Source: a bacterium (GTDB lineage Bacteria; Krumholzibacteriota; Krumholzibacteriia; LZORAL124-64-63). Taken from it: a stretch of 47,448 nucleotides of DNA. Made by a program: the position numbers and the translations under genes. How positions within the stretch are numbered: the first letter of the stretch is position 1; every line of letters starts with the position of its first letter. Below the pieces are notes generated by a model. That model saw nothing but the letters and a program-made list of their open reading frames with translations, had not been told where the DNA came from and made no database searches. Shown here one piece after another: positions 1-7,930 of this stretch. The DNA lies in contig JAAEOA010000006.1 of the NCBI GenBank assembly GCA_024223715.1, forward strand, positions 1 to 47,448, given 5' to 3'.

Positions 1-58
1 TGAAGTTCCTTTACTTGAAACGGTTCGGGGTGCGGGATATCGCCTGGTAAAATCATGA
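1..58 (+). CDS. Response regulator, OmpR/PhoB type, C-terminal end (partial)
   Basis: Only the last 18 codons are in the window. The reading frame beginning at base 2 gives the ending TVRGAGYRLVKS, which is the typical last strand and hairpin of the winged-helix DNA-binding domain of OmpR-family regulators (the VRGxGY motif). Its stop codon overlaps the start of the histidine kinase gene (ATGA, bases 55-58), so the two form a co-translated two-component pair. The receiver domain lies outside the window. The family call rests on this short motif and the kinase neighbour. Confidence 0.8.
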   Translation, partial: EVPLLETVRGAGYRLVKS

Positions 59-1422
59 CCCATTTATTGCGCAGTCGAATTTTTCGTTATGGCGTCGCTT
101 ATGCGGGGCTGTTTTTTATATCCACACTGCTGGTGCTATCTTTATTGTATTTTTTCGCCTTTAAAATTTCTGCCGGCAAGGTTGAAGACCGGCTGGAGCA
201 GGAAGCCGCCTGGCTTCAGGAAATCATGTCCGGTTGCACGGAAATGGAAGATATTCAGCGTCTGAATTATCACATTGCCGATCACCCGGGAAATCAGGGC
301 ATTTATCTCCTTCTCAACAGTGAAAAGAAACGTTTGGCCGGGAATTTGGATCTTATCCCGGAAGTTGATCTCAAACCCGGACAATGCCTCACATTCTGGC
401 ATCAGGACCAACCAAACGACACCGGCGCGGGGCTACACATTTTGGCCACCGGAGTTCTGCTGGATAACGGGCGCCACTTGCTGGTGGGGCATAACTATCA
501 GGCTATTGATCAAATCAAAAAAGAATTGCGAGGAGCCGCTATCTGGGCTTTGGCCATTAGTGGGGTTATGGGTGTTTTGGTTGCGTTTTTCCTGGCCCGA
601 CGTTTGGCTTGGCGTTTGGAAAAGATTAACCGCACCAGCCGGGAAATTTTGGAAGGAAACCTGGAAACCCGCATGCCGAATACCGGCAGTGGCGATGAAT
701 TCGATCATTTGAGCACAAACCTGAACCGTATGCTGGACCGAATTTTTTATCTCATGGAAAGTGTACGCGGGGTGACCGATAACATTGCTCACGACCTTCG
801 CAATCCCTTATCGCGCATGAGAAATCGTATGGATGTCGCCCTTCTCTCAGATCGTCCCTGTGAGGAATACAAGGACATTTTAGTGGAAACTGTTGAAGAT
901 ACAGACCGCATGCTGGCTACTTTTAATTCATTGCTGACCATTGCTCGATTGGAGTCAGGGGCAGAACGGGACGATTTTGAAACGGTGGATTTGGAGAAGT
1001 TGGTTAGCAATACTGCTGAATTTTATTTGCCGGTGGTGGAAGAGAATGGTCAAAAATTATCGTGGTCGGCTCATGGAAACGATATGCAAATCCGTGGAAA
1101 TGTCGGTTTGTTAACTCAGGCTCTGGTCAACCTTCTTGACAATGCAGTCAAGTATTCCCCTGAGGGCTCTACAATTGAGTTGTTGGCAAAAAGCGAGAAC
1201 AACCTTCTTTTTTTGGAAGTTGTGGACAATGGCCCGGGTATTCCGGCTCATTTCCGGGAAAAAGCCATGCATCGGTTTACCCGTCTGGATGAAAGCAGGA
1301 GCAAGCAGGGGCAGGGGTTGGGGCTGTCACTGGTTCAGGTTGTGACGCAAATGCATGGTGGGGAAATTCACCTTGCCGATGCAAAACCGGGCCTGAGAGT
1401 GGTCTTGCAGTTCCATATTTGA
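55..1422 (+). CDS. Sensor histidine kinase with HAMP domain
   Basis: A 455-residue membrane sensor kinase, partner of the upstream OmpR-type regulator whose stop overlaps this start. A first membrane helix lies at about residues 12-34. A periplasmic sensing region follows to about 160, then a second helix to about 180 and a HAMP linker. The dimerisation and phosphoacceptor domain contains the H-box NIAHDLRNPL, with His246 as the phosphorylated residue. The ATPase domain shows the N-box (LVNLLDNAVKYS), the G1 box (VDNGPGIP) and the G2 region (GQGLGLSLV). The architecture resembles the EnvZ/QseC/CusS type. The signal cannot be read from the sequence. The gene ends at a TGA codon. Confidence 0.95.
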   Translation: MTHLLRSRIFRYGVAYAGLFFISTLLVLSLLYFFAFKISAGKVEDRLEQEAAWLQEIMSGCTEMEDIQRLNYHIADHPGNQGIYLLLNSEKKRLAGNLDLIPEVDLKPGQCLTFWHQDQPNDTGAGLHILATGVLLDNGRHLLVGHNYQAIDQIKKELRGAAIWALAISGVMGVLVAFFLARRLAWRLEKINRTSREILEGNLETRMPNTGSGDEFDHLSTNLNRMLDRIFYLMESVRGVTDNIAHDLRNPLSRMRNRMDVALLSDRPCEEYKDILVETVEDTDRMLATFNSLLTIARLESGAERDDFETVDLEKLVSNTAEFYLPVVEENGQKLSWSAHGNDMQIRGNVGLLTQALVNLLDNAVKYSPEGSTIELLAKSENNLLFLEVVDNGPGIPAHFREKAMHRFTRLDESRSKQGQGLGLSLVQVVTQMHGGEIHLADAKPGLRVVLQFHI

Positions 1423-1483
1423 TATAATATAGAGTACAGATTTAATAAAATAGTCCATTATGGTTGCATGGGAGGGGAACCCG

Positions 1484-3028
1484 ATGTCTTTCCACTTATG
1501 TCGCTTTCTTCAAAAGTTTATTTTTTCTGTCCTCCTTTTGTGCCTTCTGGCCAGCTATGCTTTAGCCCAGATGGTCATCGACCAAACAACCTTCCATGAA
1601 TCCAATTGCCAATTCCCGGCTTTAGCCACATCACCAGATGGACTTGTAATGCTGGCTTATGCCGCATCCGGTGGAGCGCTTTCCGATAGTCGCATTGAAA
1701 CCCAAATGATGCAGGCATCTAGAACAGATGCCTACCTCCCTGAAGAGCCGGTGGTTATTGCTCAAGGGACAAATCCGAAAATCTGCTGGAGTGAAAGCGG
1801 TTTTCATTTGGCTATTGTAAGGAATGATTCAATTCTGGTTTATCATTCAGATGCCAGTGGGTTTTGGAATGTTGCCGAGTTTGAAACCTTTGCTGCGGGC
1901 GGCCCCGTTCGGGATCTGGATATTCTTGGAGTTCCTGAGTTTACCACCGGCGATGATGTTTTTCTCAGTGTAGATGTTCAGCCCAATGAGGTTCCGGAAA
2001 ACCTGATGGTTAAGTATGCCTCTCACAGCGCCACTGGCTGGAGTCTTCTTGAATCGTTGGACCTTGTACCATCAATGACTAACAGCCAATTGGCTCTTGA
2101 TACCGGTAGTTCTTTTCCTACGGCCAAATTGTTTTTTCTGGGTGGTGAGGAGGAAGGCGTTTTAAATCTGATGCAGTCGGTTTTCGATATTGATTCGGGT
2201 TGGTCCGTTCCTGCACTTGTTTATAATAATAGCGGAATGCCGTCACCCATCATGAACAAGTTTGATGTCGCCACTGATTTAAGCGGCGGGATTTATTTAC
2301 TGGGATTAGGCCCTCAACCCACCTGCCCTTGCGGAAGCATTCATCTTCACAGTTTTCATCCGGTTGTTCAGGAATGGACGGCCCAAAACATGACCGCAAA
2401 TCATGCCCATTACGATTGGCCAAAATCGCCCAATATTGTCGCCACCGAAACAGGCAGGCAGTATGCTTTCTGGTCACAGTTAGCCACGAATCATGATTTT
2501 ACACCATTGAAAAAAACCCTGGAATATTGGGTCAAGGTGAACGGGGAATGGGTCTATGCCGGGGATTTTTTGAATGATTATTACCATGGTCGCCCCATTG
2601 GAACCCAGGTAGCGTTATCTATCGATCCGTATGAAAACCCGGTTCTGGCCTGGACCCAGCTCGATTCCATTAATGGACAGCCTCAACCTGAGCAGGTTTG
2701 GGTTGCCCGACGAATGGGTACGGCGTCGGAACCTCAGCCGGGAATCCCCATTCCTCTGCTGAATGTTTCTGTCTGGCCAAACCCTTTTAACCCGCAGACT
2801 ACGATTTTCTTTTCTTTGGAAGAGCCTCAATTGGTGAAGTTGGATGTTTATGATGCCAGGGGCAGGCGAGTGGTCACATTGCTGGATAGATATGCCGAAG
2901 CTGGACCAACTGAAACAGTTTGGAATGGCAGGAACAGCTCAGGCCGGAGTGTTTCCAGTGGTGTGTATTTTGTTCGTTTGGGAATTAAGGGTGAAACAAG
3001 GGTGAAGAAAGTAGTCTTGGCTGAATAG
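1484..3028 (+). CDS. Secreted protein with C-terminal type IX (FlgD-like) sorting domain
   Basis: The start at 1484 is preferred over an in-frame ATG at 1460 because GGAGGGG sits just upstream of it and the protein then begins with a clean signal peptide (SVLLLCLLASYALAQ). The mature part of about 490 residues has no motif I recognise. It reads like a beta-rich propeller or adhesin-like body. The last 85 residues form a FlgD-like immunoglobulin or type IX secretion sorting domain: WPNPFNPQT, then VYDARGRRV, a VWNGRNSSG turn, SSGVYFVRL and a basic KKVVLAE end. Such proteins are normally carried across the outer membrane and anchored at the surface or released. The function of the body is unknown. 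Confidence 0.85.
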   Translation: MSFHLCRFLQKFIFSVLLLCLLASYALAQMVIDQTTFHESNCQFPALATSPDGLVMLAYAASGGALSDSRIETQMMQASRTDAYLPEEPVVIAQGTNPKICWSESGFHLAIVRNDSILVYHSDASGFWNVAEFETFAAGGPVRDLDILGVPEFTTGDDVFLSVDVQPNEVPENLMVKYASHSATGWSLLESLDLVPSMTNSQLALDTGSSFPTAKLFFLGGEEEGVLNLMQSVFDIDSGWSVPALVYNNSGMPSPIMNKFDVATDLSGGIYLLGLGPQPTCPCGSIHLHSFHPVVQEWTAQNMTANHAHYDWPKSPNIVATETGRQYAFWSQLATNHDFTPLKKTLEYWVKVNGEWVYAGDFLNDYYHGRPIGTQVALSIDPYENPVLAWTQLDSINGQPQPEQVWVARRMGTASEPQPGIPIPLLNVSVWPNPFNPQTTIFFSLEEPQLVKLDVYDARGRRVVTLLDRYAEAGPTETVWNGRNSSGRSVSSGVYFVRLGIKGETRVKKVVLAE

Positions 3029-3040
3029 GTTCAGCCAGAA

Positions 3041-4171
3041 TCATACTTTGATAAAAATCCGTCGGGCAAACAGAATCCAAAGTAGGCCCAGCCAGAACAA
3101 AACAAAAACCAGAGCGAAGGCAAGGGACCCATTAACGGGTCCGGCCCAGGATACAAAATATTCTGAATATATATGGTGTTTGAGGCTGGTGCTGTTTCCG
3201 TCCTGCCCTTTGATTCGAACCAAAACCAGCAGTCGAGCTAAAACTCCCGATCCCACAAAAACCACCAGAGCGTTGCTACCAAAAACTACGGCGGGTTTGC
3301 TCCAGCGTGACCATTTTTTAACATCAACAATCCAAATACAAAAAGCCAGAGTGAGCATAGCCAGACCGTTGGTCAAAACAACGTAACTGGTGGTCCACAA
3401 CTGTTTGTTGATGGGCTCAAAATAATGCAGGCCCTGTCCGGTCACTGCCAAGCCCAAACCTCCGAGGGCCAGGGTCTTGATTTTTGAACTCAGGTTTGCC
3501 TTACGATTCAAAAATTCGCCAACAAAATAGCCAGAAATGGTTGTGACTGTGGCGTTTAGTGTGGACCATAGTCCCTCTGGGTCGAAAGCTATGCCGGTTC
3601 CTGCGTAGAGGTGGGTTTCCCCGGGAAATTGCAGGTCCAGCCAACGGGCAAAGTTATTGCTGAGGGCAAAACTGCCGTCAGCCCAGCCACTCAAAAGGGG
3701 AAGGCGCATTCCCAGCTCATAGGTCAGGATCAGAGAAAGAACTAGTATTGATTTATTTTTTGCCGAGGGTAGCAAGATCACTGCCATGGCAGCCAGAAAA
3801 TAACAAACTCCTATGCGCTGCAAGACTCCCCACAGACGGAAGGAATTAAAAAAATCCTGACCTCCAATGAAGGGGAAACCGTTGAGAAAAAGTCCCAAAA
3901 AGAAAATTACAATTGCCCGGGTGAAAGCTTTTTTCAAAAGGTCATTTTGATCTTGGCCGGTTGAAATCCTTTTGCGGAAACTCAAAGACAGAGACACACC
4001 AACAATGAAGAGAAAGAATGGAAAAATAAGGTCAGTTGGTGTCCACCCGTGCCAGTTGGCATGGCGCAACGGAGCATAAATGTGAGACCAACTGCCTGGG
4101 TTGTTCACCAATATCATCATGGCTATGGTGAGACCCCGAAAAACATCCAGGGAAATCAGGCGTTTGGGCAT
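3041..4171 (-). CDS. Membrane acyltransferase, HGSNAT/DUF5009-like
   Basis: A 376-residue multi-pass membrane protein. The N-terminus RLISLDVFRGLTIAMMILVN and the segment HGWTPTDLIFPFFLFIVG are characteristic of the family that includes heparan-alpha-glucosaminide N-acetyltransferase and bacterial DUF5009/DUF1624 proteins. These are thought to move acyl groups across or at the membrane onto sugars. About ten hydrophobic segments are visible. The conserved His-rich first loop (WSHIYAPLRHANWHGW) probably holds the catalytic histidine. The length is normal for bacterial members. The gene follows the YHS-domain gene on the same strand after 38 bases, and its Shine-Dalgarno sequence lies inside a perfect hairpin described separately. 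The substrate is unknown. Confidence 0.85.
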   Translation of the reverse strand: MPKRLISLDVFRGLTIAMMILVNNPGSWSHIYAPLRHANWHGWTPTDLIFPFFLFIVGVSLSLSFRKRISTGQDQNDLLKKAFTRAIVIFFLGLFLNGFPFIGGQDFFNSFRLWGVLQRIGVCYFLAAMAVILLPSAKNKSILVLSLILTYELGMRLPLLSGWADGSFALSNNFARWLDLQFPGETHLYAGTGIAFDPEGLWSTLNATVTTISGYFVGEFLNRKANLSSKIKTLALGGLGLAVTGQGLHYFEPINKQLWTTSYVVLTNGLAMLTLAFCIWIVDVKKWSRWSKPAVVFGSNALVVFVGSGVLARLLVLVRIKGQDGNSTSLKHHIYSEYFVSWAGPVNGSLAFALVFVLFWLGLLWILFARRIFIKV

Positions 4172-4204
4172 GGGGCTCCTGACTGAAGGACTTAAGGAGC
4201 CCCA
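4171..4204 (-). promoter_or_regulatory. Hairpin that can mask the ribosome binding site of the acyltransferase gene
   Basis: A perfect 10-bp inverted repeat (TGGGGCTCCT at 4171-4180 and AGGAGCCCCA at 4195-4204, loop of 14) lies between the YHS gene and the acyltransferase gene. On the minus strand the 3' arm contains the AGGAG Shine-Dalgarno element and the first base of the ATG start. No T-run follows, so it is not an intrinsic terminator. When folded it would block initiation. When opened, for example by ribosomes translating the upstream gene or by a ligand, it would allow it. The regulation is inferred. Confidence 0.5.
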
Positions 4205-4209
4205 TTAAA

Positions 4210-4839
4210 TCACATTTTTTTCATCCCCACCACAGGTGTTGCGAAATCTTCAGGACTCTTTTTAAAGGATGTTGAGTTTTCAGTTGATGAAAAATAAAAA
4301 ACTCGTCCTTCATACACCACCGTGGGCGAATTCACATCCGGCTGAAACCGCATCTGACTGACAGGGTCGGTTACTTTGCCAATAAATTTCCAGGCTGTTT
4401 TCTGGAAATTAACCAGTGCTTTTTCATCAGATAAATAATAGGTTTCCCAATTAACAAAAACCCGGTGTTCGGCATCGAGTTGGGCATTTTTTTTAGGGTT
4501 AACCACACACTTAACCGTCAGTCCAAGTTCGTTGAGAAAGATTTCTGGACCTTGCACGAAGATCCGGGCACAAGGAGTTCAACAAAACCCAATGGGCAAA
4601 TTGTTAACAAACACAGGCATCATTTTGGGATTGAGGGGAACTTTACGAACCGGGCAGCGATCATTCAGGGTTACTTGATCACTCTCATAGTATCTAACTT
4701 TGGGGAATGAATCAGCTGGGGCCACAAATTCGCCCAGAACCATGTTTTTTTGTTCGGGTTGGGCTGCGGTCGGTAGGGTGGCGGACAGAGCAATTAGAAG
4801 ACCGAGTAACAATATCCAGATTCGTTGGCTAAGAATCAT
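4210..4839 (-). CDS. YHS-domain protein with in-frame TGA at codon 87; candidate selenoprotein
   Basis: A 209-residue exported protein if the TGA at 4579-4581 is read through. The start at 4839 has AAAGG seven bases upstream and gives a signal peptide (LLLGLLIALSATLPTAAQ). The first metal-binding-type module has CPVRKVPLNPK, then VNNLPIGFC, then TGA, then TPCARIF and QGPEIFL. This matches the YHS/TRASH pattern in which FCC..C..F..DPE is conserved, so the TGA falls on the second cysteine. A second YHS-like stretch (VTDPVSQMRFQPD ... VFYFSS ... FKKSPEDF) follows in the same frame. Nothing else is broken: no base is gained or lost, and the frame stays open for 123 codons. A SECIS-like hairpin lies directly after the TGA. 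The alternative is a recent nonsense mutation or a read error. Confidence 0.7.
4547..4565 (-). promoter_or_regulatory. Candidate bacterial SECIS element
   Basis: Reading the minus strand after the TGA, bases 14-20 (GGATCTT) pair with bases 26-32 (AAGGTCC), with one G-U pair, and close a five-base loop CGTGC. The loop starts 21 bases after the TGA and carries a G at its second position. From memory, bacterial SECIS elements show a short upper stem, a small apical loop with a G among its first two bases, and a loop about 16-37 bases from the UGA, so this fits. A competing 8-bp hairpin (CCTTGTGC with GTGCAAGG) starts closer to the TGA. No folding energy was computed. Confidence 0.5.
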
Positions 4840-4982
4840 GGCAAACCTTTCGGAGAGTGAAACTAATAGCGAGTGAAAGGATACAAGAGGGGGCCTGGTT
4901 TTGTTCCTGATTCTGATCTTTTCTTTCCGGTTTTTAATTAATAAAGTAACTTCGATAGGCATTCAAACCACAGAAGGCAGCT

Positions 4983-5753
4983 ATGATTGATTCTCATTGC
5001 CATTTAAACATGCCACCGTTAAATCGAGATATCTCTGGTGTTCTGGCCCGGGCTCAAAAGCGAAGGGTTCATCAGGTTATCGTTCCGGCATACGATTCAA
5101 AGTCCTGGAGTGAAGTTCAGCAGCTTGTCTGCCGGGAGGGCCTTTTTGGGGCCTTGGGAATTCACCCTTGGGTGGCCGACGGCCTGAATTGCGAAAAATT
5201 GAAAATAGATTTGGCTGCCGCGGTATCTCTCGGCAGAAAAAACATCGTGGCCATTGGAGAAATTGGTCTGGATACAAAAGTGAAATCCCCCGATCTGTCT
5301 TGCCAGTTATCAATCCTGGAGGCCCAACTGGAATTGGCGGTCGATCTCGATTTGCCGGTGATTTTACATTGCCGGGGAGCTTTTCACGAGTTGTTTACTG
5401 CTCTGAATCGTTTCGATGGGGCCGTTCGCGGAGTTATTCATGCTTTTACCCGTGGCCCGGAATTGGTTCAACGTTTCCATGCGGCCGGCTTGTATTTTGG
5501 CCTGGGCGGTGGGATTACCCGGGAGAGCGCCCGTCAGGTTCATCGTTCGGCCAGAGTCATTCCGCTGGATAAAATTTTATTGGAAACTGACGCTCCATCC
5601 ATAGGGTTGCAGGGAGTTCGGCCAGAGGAGGCTGAACCCGGTCATGTGGCCCAAATTGCCGAGGTTTTGGCCAATTTGCGTGATGTTTCGGTTCAGGATA
5701 TTGACGATTCCACCACAGAAAACACTCGTCGTCTTTTTTCACTGCCTGGTTAA
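4983..5753 (+). CDS. tatD: TatD family metal-dependent hydrolase (DNase)
   Basis: A 256-residue TIM-barrel metallohydrolase of the TatD family, cytoplasmic nucleases with 3'-5' exonuclease activity on DNA and sometimes RNA. The metal ligands are visible: the N-terminal HCHLN motif, the glutamate in AIGEIGLD, the histidines in VILHCRGA and GVIHAFTRG, and the aspartate in LLETDAPS. The length is normal. It is divergently arranged from the YHS gene, with about 140 bases between the two starts, so the promoters of both must lie there. The hydrolase class is sure. The exact substrate is not. Confidence 0.9.
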   Translation: MIDSHCHLNMPPLNRDISGVLARAQKRRVHQVIVPAYDSKSWSEVQQLVCREGLFGALGIHPWVADGLNCEKLKIDLAAAVSLGRKNIVAIGEIGLDTKVKSPDLSCQLSILEAQLELAVDLDLPVILHCRGAFHELFTALNRFDGAVRGVIHAFTRGPELVQRFHAAGLYFGLGGGITRESARQVHRSARVIPLDKILLETDAPSIGLQGVRPEEAEPGHVAQIAEVLANLRDVSVQDIDDSTTENTRRLFSLPG

Positions 5754-5922
5754 AAGTCTCTGACTTTTAAAAAAAACAAATAATCCACAACCAAAGGTTC
5801 TCATTTTCCGGAAAAAGCTGTAAGTTTGCATGAATAAATTCTGCGCCCCACGGGTATACGCGTGCTGGCTATGCGATCAGTCATCCAGTCCAATGTTCAG
5901 TCCTCTGTCAGGAGTGTGAATA

Positions 5923-6921
5923 ATGTCCAATCAATTCGACGGCAATGATCAGGGACCGGAAATTCCTGAGTTTAAATTGCCTAACGTCAATTTTGGTAAA
6001 CTCAAAATTTTATTGCCGGTGGTAATATTAGTGATTTTGGGTTTGACCAGTTTTTACACCATCAACCCCGAAGAAACCGGTCTGGTTCTGCGCTTTGGCA
6101 AGTATGTCAACGAAGTCAGCCCTGGTTTGCACTTCAAAATTCCCTTTGGCGTGGATCGTGTGAAAAAAGTAGCGATTCAGCGTCAGCACAAAGCTGAATT
6201 TGGTTTCCGAACCACCAGCGCGGGGGTCAACAGCCAGTATTCGACCAAGCCTTATCGCGAAGAAGCAAACATGCTGACCGGCGATTTGAACGCGGCCATG
6301 GTTGAATGGGTGGTTCAGTACCGAATTACTGATCCTTACAAGCATGAGTTTAAGGTTCGCAACGTAGATGAAACCTTCCGTGACATGAGTGAAGCTATCA
6401 TGCGTGCCGTAGTTGGTGACCGCACAGTGAACGAAGTTCTGACTGTGGGGCGTGCCGAGGTGGCCCATGAAGTGGAGAAAGAGCTGCAGACTCTTTGCGA
6501 TATTTACGAAACGGGCATTACAGTGGATCAGGTTGTGCTGCAGGATGTGAATCCGCCTGACCCTGTGAAACCATCGTTTAACGCAGTGAACGAAGCCCAA
6601 CAGGCCAAAGAAACTCTGATCAACCAGGCCCAGTCGGAATACAACCGGGAAATCCCCAAGGCTAAAGGTGCTGCTTTGCAGACTATCCAGGAAGCTGAAG
6701 GTTATGCTCTGGATCGTGTTAACCGTGCTCAGGGTGATGCCACTTTGTTCAACTCCATTTACTCAGCCTACCGTCTTGCTCCAGAGGTGACCCGTACTCG
6801 CATGTACCTTGAGACCATGAACGAAGTGCTGCCCCGGGTGGAAGACAAAATTATCGTCGACGACGACATCAAAGGAATTTTACCTTTGCTTAACTTGAAC
6901 AACGCCCAGGGAGGTAAGTAA
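5923..6921 (+). CDS. hflK: HflK, membrane protease regulatory subunit (SPFH/prohibitin family)
   Basis: A 332-residue protein with a proline-rich acidic N-terminus, one membrane helix (ILLPVVILVILGLTSFYTI, about residues 29-47) and an SPFH/prohibitin domain (EETGLVLRFGKYVNEVSPGL onwards). It ends in a long helical, coiled-coil-prone region. HflK pairs with HflC to form a cage around the FtsH protease in the inner membrane and modulates turnover of membrane proteins. The start has AGGAG about ten bases upstream. hflC begins one base after the stop, so the two are co-translated. The length is slightly shorter than the E. coli protein because the Gly-rich N-terminus is short. Confidence 0.93.
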   Translation: MSNQFDGNDQGPEIPEFKLPNVNFGKLKILLPVVILVILGLTSFYTINPEETGLVLRFGKYVNEVSPGLHFKIPFGVDRVKKVAIQRQHKAEFGFRTTSAGVNSQYSTKPYREEANMLTGDLNAAMVEWVVQYRITDPYKHEFKVRNVDETFRDMSEAIMRAVVGDRTVNEVLTVGRAEVAHEVEKELQTLCDIYETGITVDQVVLQDVNPPDPVKPSFNAVNEAQQAKETLINQAQSEYNREIPKAKGAALQTIQEAEGYALDRVNRAQGDATLFNSIYSAYRLAPEVTRTRMYLETMNEVLPRVEDKIIVDDDIKGILPLLNLNNAQGGK

Positions 6922-6922
6922 C

Positions 6923-7861
6923 ATGAACAAGCTTCTTATTCCCCTGGCAATAGTTGTCGCCCTGCTGGCGTTCAACTCCATGTACGAAGTGAAAGAAACC
7001 GACCAGGTCATCATCACTCAGTTTGGTGAGCCTGTAGGCGATCCGGTTTTCGAACCTGGCTTGCATTTTAAAATTCCCTTCATTCAGGACGTACACCGTT
7101 TCGACAAGCGCTTCCTCGAATGGGATGGCGATCCAAACCAGTTGCCTACCCGTGACAAGCGATTCATCTGGGTAAATAACTATGCCCGCTGGCGCATTAC
7201 CGACCCTTTGAAGTTCTTCCAGCGTTTGCACAATGAGCGCGGTGCTCAGACTCGACTGGATGATATCATTGACGGTGAAACCCGCAACGCCATCGCCAAG
7301 TACGACCTTGTGGAGCTGGTACGTATTACCAATCGTCAGCCTGATGCCAACGAAGACGATAGCCGGGAAAAACCGGTGGTTCTGGATTCGATCAAAACCG
7401 GTCGTATGGTCATTCAGAAGGAAATTCTGGCCAAATCGCAGTCTCGTACCAGCGATCTGGGTATTGAAATTCTGGATGTTGAATTCAAGCGCATTAACTA
7501 CGTGAACGAAGTGCAGCGCAAGGTGTACGAGCGTATGATCGCCGAACGCCAGCGCATTGCCGACCGTTTCCGCAGTGAGGGTGAAGGTGAAGCCTTCCGC
7601 ATTCGGGGTGAAAAAGACCGCGAATTGCTGCGGATTCGTTCCGAGGCTTACCGTACAGCCCAGGAAATTAAAGGTAAGGCTGATGCCCAGGCTATTGGCA
7701 TTTATGCCGGTGCATATAATACATCTGCCGACACCCGTTCGTTCTATGAGTTTTTGAAGACCATGGAATCGTACAAGACCAGTTTGGACAATAACAGTTC
7801 ACTGGTTCTTTCGACCGAGTCCGATTTCTATCGTTACCTGAAGGGTAATGACGGGAAGTAA
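6923..7861 (+). CDS. hflC: HflC, membrane protease regulatory subunit (SPFH/prohibitin family)
   Basis: A 312-residue partner of HflK. An N-terminal membrane anchor (LLIPLAIVVALLAFNSMYEV) is followed by the SPFH domain (DQVIITQFGEPVGDP ... GLHFKIPF). The HflC signature regions VYERMIAERQRIADRFRSEG and KADAQAIGIYAGAYN follow. The Shine-Dalgarno element GGGAGG lies within the end of hflK. A strong intrinsic terminator follows at 7877-7907, which marks the end of a two-gene hflKC operon. The HflKC complex associates with FtsH at the inner membrane. Nothing unusual is seen in the protein. Confidence 0.93.
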   Translation: MNKLLIPLAIVVALLAFNSMYEVKETDQVIITQFGEPVGDPVFEPGLHFKIPFIQDVHRFDKRFLEWDGDPNQLPTRDKRFIWVNNYARWRITDPLKFFQRLHNERGAQTRLDDIIDGETRNAIAKYDLVELVRITNRQPDANEDDSREKPVVLDSIKTGRMVIQKEILAKSQSRTSDLGIEILDVEFKRINYVNEVQRKVYERMIAERQRIADRFRSEGEGEAFRIRGEKDRELLRIRSEAYRTAQEIKGKADAQAIGIYAGAYNTSADTRSFYEFLKTMESYKTSLDNNSSLVLSTESDFYRYLKGNDGK

Positions 7862-7876
7862 AAGTAATATCAGGAG

Positions 7877-7907
7877 CCGGGCTGTCTTTCGGGGCGGCCC
7901 GGTTTTT
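7877..7907 (+). terminator. Intrinsic terminator of hflKC
   Basis: A 10-bp GC-rich stem (CCGGGCTGTC with GGCGGCCCGG, two G-U pairs, loop TTTCGG) is followed directly by TTTTT. It begins 15 bases after the hflC stop. Confidence 0.85.
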
Positions 7908-7930
7908 GGTGGAAAGACTGGCATTCTGTG

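Noticed and set aside
4547-4575. Competing hairpin CCTTGTGC/GTGCAAGG as the SECIS element
   Set aside because: Its loop begins about 11 bases after the TGA, nearer than known bacterial elements, and the stem holds two adjacent G-U pairs. The overlapping GGATCTT/AAGGTCC stem fits better.
5750-5770. Terminator after tatD
   Set aside because: TTAAAAGTC/GACTTTTAA is a 9-bp inverted repeat but AT-rich, and it is followed by A-runs and not T-runs on the plus strand.
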